Positions 4,271 to 5,036 of a stretch of DNA of 5,036 nt are shown here, piece after piece; position 1 is the stretch's first letter, and every line of letters starts with the position of its first letter. Below the pieces are notes generated by a model that was not told the DNA's origin, made no database searches, and saw only the letters and a list, made by a program, of their open reading frames with translations. Made by a program: the position numbers and the translations under genes. This DNA comes from Pelotomaculum sp. UBA5255 (lineage in GTDB: Bacteria; Bacillota; Desulfotomaculia; Desulfotomaculales; Pelotomaculaceae), in the NCBI GenBank assembly GCA_002408725.1, contig DHTR01000079.1, positions 1 to 5,036 on the forward strand, read 5' to 3'.

Positions 4271-4912
4271 TTAGTTTTTTGGAATAGTCACCTTTTTAGG
4301 ACAAACCTCGGGCAAATCTTTTATAAACAGCTTTAGAATTTCAGGGGGAACCTGCATCAGCCGGAGGCGGGCGGCGCCCAGTTCATCACGGGGATCCCGC
4401 GCCAGCCGCAGGCCCTTGACAAACGCCGCCGGCCTTACACCCGCCTGGTCGCTAAGAGCCGCATCGCAAACGCCGCAAAGAATGCAGGAAGCCAGTTCTT
4501 CCAGCTTCCGGGCCACCTCCGGCTCCATACGTCCACTGTGGTCCGACCGGTTCACCAGCCAGGGGACCACCGCTTTAAGAGAACCAAAGAAGGGCTCCAA
4601 GTCAACCACCAGGTCCTTCAACTGTCTGAAATGGGATAAAGGCTCAACGGTGATCCGCCCGTTACTTCCGGCAGCTTCCCGGATCAAGGTCTGGCAGGCC
4701 AGGCGGGGAATACCGTTAATGGTAACGGCACACGAGCCGCAAATAGCGCTACGGCAGGAGCGGCGAAAGGAAAGACCCGGTTCCTGCCGCCAGGCATCGA
4801 GTAGAGCGTCCAGGACCGTCTGGCGCTCCTCCACCGTAACCCGAAATTCCTGAAAGTACGGTTCCCGGTCCACCTCAGGGTTAAAACGGCTGATTTCTAA
4901 GGTCACGTTCAT
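4271..4912 (-). CDS. sdhB: SdhB/FrdB-like iron-sulfur protein lacking the [3Fe-4S] cluster ligands
   Basis: This is the iron-sulfur subunit of a succinate dehydrogenase/fumarate reductase-type complex, which carries electrons between the FAD subunit and an acceptor. The [2Fe-2S] plant-type domain is intact: Cys53, Cys58, Cys61 and Cys73 in CRSAICGSC...LAC, with the NGIPRLAC signature. The [4Fe-4S] ligands Cys143, Cys146, Cys149 (CILCGVC) and Cys204 (VCPK) are kept. Aligned by motif spacing to E. coli FrdB, the three [3Fe-4S] ligands (Cys158, 204, 210) are replaced by Leu153, Lys194 and Leu200. The usual quinone-site Trp pair after the first CP is missing too. At 213 aa it is about 25-30 residues shorter than SdhB/FrdB, chiefly at the C-terminus, where only nine residues follow the CP. 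ATG at 4910-4912 has AAAGGGGG 8 nt upstream and lies 2 nt after the flavoprotein stop. Electrons probably leave from the [4Fe-4S] centre to a non-standard partner. Confidence 0.9.
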   Translation of the reverse strand: MNVTLEISRFNPEVDREPYFQEFRVTVEERQTVLDALLDAWRQEPGLSFRRSCRSAICGSCAVTINGIPRLACQTLIREAAGSNGRITVEPLSHFRQLKDLVVDLEPFFGSLKAVVPWLVNRSDHSGRMEPEVARKLEELASCILCGVCDAALSDQAGVRPAAFVKGLRLARDPRDELGAARLRLMQVPPEILKLFIKDLPEVCPKKVTIPKN

Positions 4913-4914
4913 TT

Positions 4915-5036
4915 CTAGTACCCCCTTTCCTGCGGTTCATAGCGGGTTATCGAAACTGTTCCGCCGCTGAATTCCGGACCTTTTTCTCCCCGGCAAGCGA
5001 AAGTGTGACAGAGCCAGTTCCGGTCGTCCCGCCGAG
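4915..5036 (-). CDS. sdhA: Flavoprotein subunit of SDH/FRD-type complex, C-terminal 39 aa (partial)
   Basis: Only the end of the gene is inside the window; the frame enters at the right edge and stops at TAG 4915-4917. The visible peptide has RRDDRNWLCHTF followed by a variable stretch and then GTVSITRYEPQERGY. This matches the C-terminal tail of SdhA/FrdA, where DDxNWLxH and a closing (P/V)xITRxxPxxRxY are typical. DDRNWLCH is closer to SdhA (DDENWLCHS) than to FrdA. The FAD-binding and catalytic parts lie outside, so substrate and direction (succinate oxidation or fumarate reduction) cannot be checked. It is translationally linked to the iron-sulfur gene: 2 nt separate its stop from the next ATG, and that gene's RBS lies inside its last codons. 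Confidence 0.88.
   Translation of the reverse strand, partial: RRDDRNWLCHTFACRGEKGPEFSGGTVSITRYEPQERGY

Noticed and set aside
4416..4853. 145-codon open frame on the plus strand opposite the SDH-like iron-sulfur gene
   Set aside because: It is an antisense shadow of a GC-rich, clearly homologous gene; the peptide is low in hydrophobic core, rich in Arg/Ser, and has no recognisable motif.
1..5036. CRISPR array, tRNA, rRNA or complete insertion sequence
   Set aside because: No regularly spaced repeats, no cloverleaf-like CCA-ending sequence, no rRNA signature and no transposase motif were seen on either strand.

Overview
All genes I can support lie on the minus strand, so the window reads as genes transcribed from right to left. 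The gene families suggest an anaerobic, spore-forming-clade Firmicute of the Peptococcaceae type (Pelotomaculum/Desulfotomaculum relatives). The clues are a succinate dehydrogenase-type flavoprotein/iron-sulfur pair, a Clostridia-style small ferredoxin, a lone copper-amine-oxidase N-terminal domain of the sort common in these genomes, G-rich Shine-Dalgarno sites, and frequent GTG and probable TTG starts. The taxonomic placement is inference.

Right end (about 3780-5036), redox operon. It holds the last 39 codons of an SdhA/FrdA flavoprotein, a 213-aa SdhB/FrdB-like iron-sulfur protein 2 nt later, a small [4Fe-4S] ferredoxin, a 45-47 aa basic protein, and a strong intrinsic terminator. The iron-sulfur protein keeps every ligand of its [2Fe-2S] and [4Fe-4S] centres. 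It has lost all three ligands of the [3Fe-4S] centre, the one that normally passes electrons to quinone. With a soluble ferredoxin directly downstream, this suggests an SDH/FRD-like enzyme rewired away from the usual quinone anchor. This is the most interesting signal in the window.

Middle (about 2820-3780). An extended -10 promoter precedes a degraded or frameshifted copper-amine-oxidase-like domain ORF. That ORF overlaps a four-helix membrane protein of unknown function. A 186-nt spacer without a confident feature separates this pair from the next gene.

Left (1-2813). A complete RlmA-type 23S rRNA guanine-N1 methyltransferase is followed by a decayed stretch. That stretch has a 31-codon ORF crossed by a perfect 18-bp hairpin (an intrinsic terminator reading toward the plus strand) and the remains of a lipoprotein gene split over three frames. 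Next comes a 313-aa coiled-coil protein whose frame stays open for 84 further codons after its TAG stop, with recognisably protein-like sequence. At the left edge a gene with a strong ribosome binding site runs off the window; its first 47 codons contain two sizeable inverted repeats.

Composition changes along the window: the left three quarters are AT-rich, while the SDH-like genes are clearly GC-richer. The AT-rich part, with broken genes and hairpins, looks like an accessory or decaying region next to a conserved metabolic operon.
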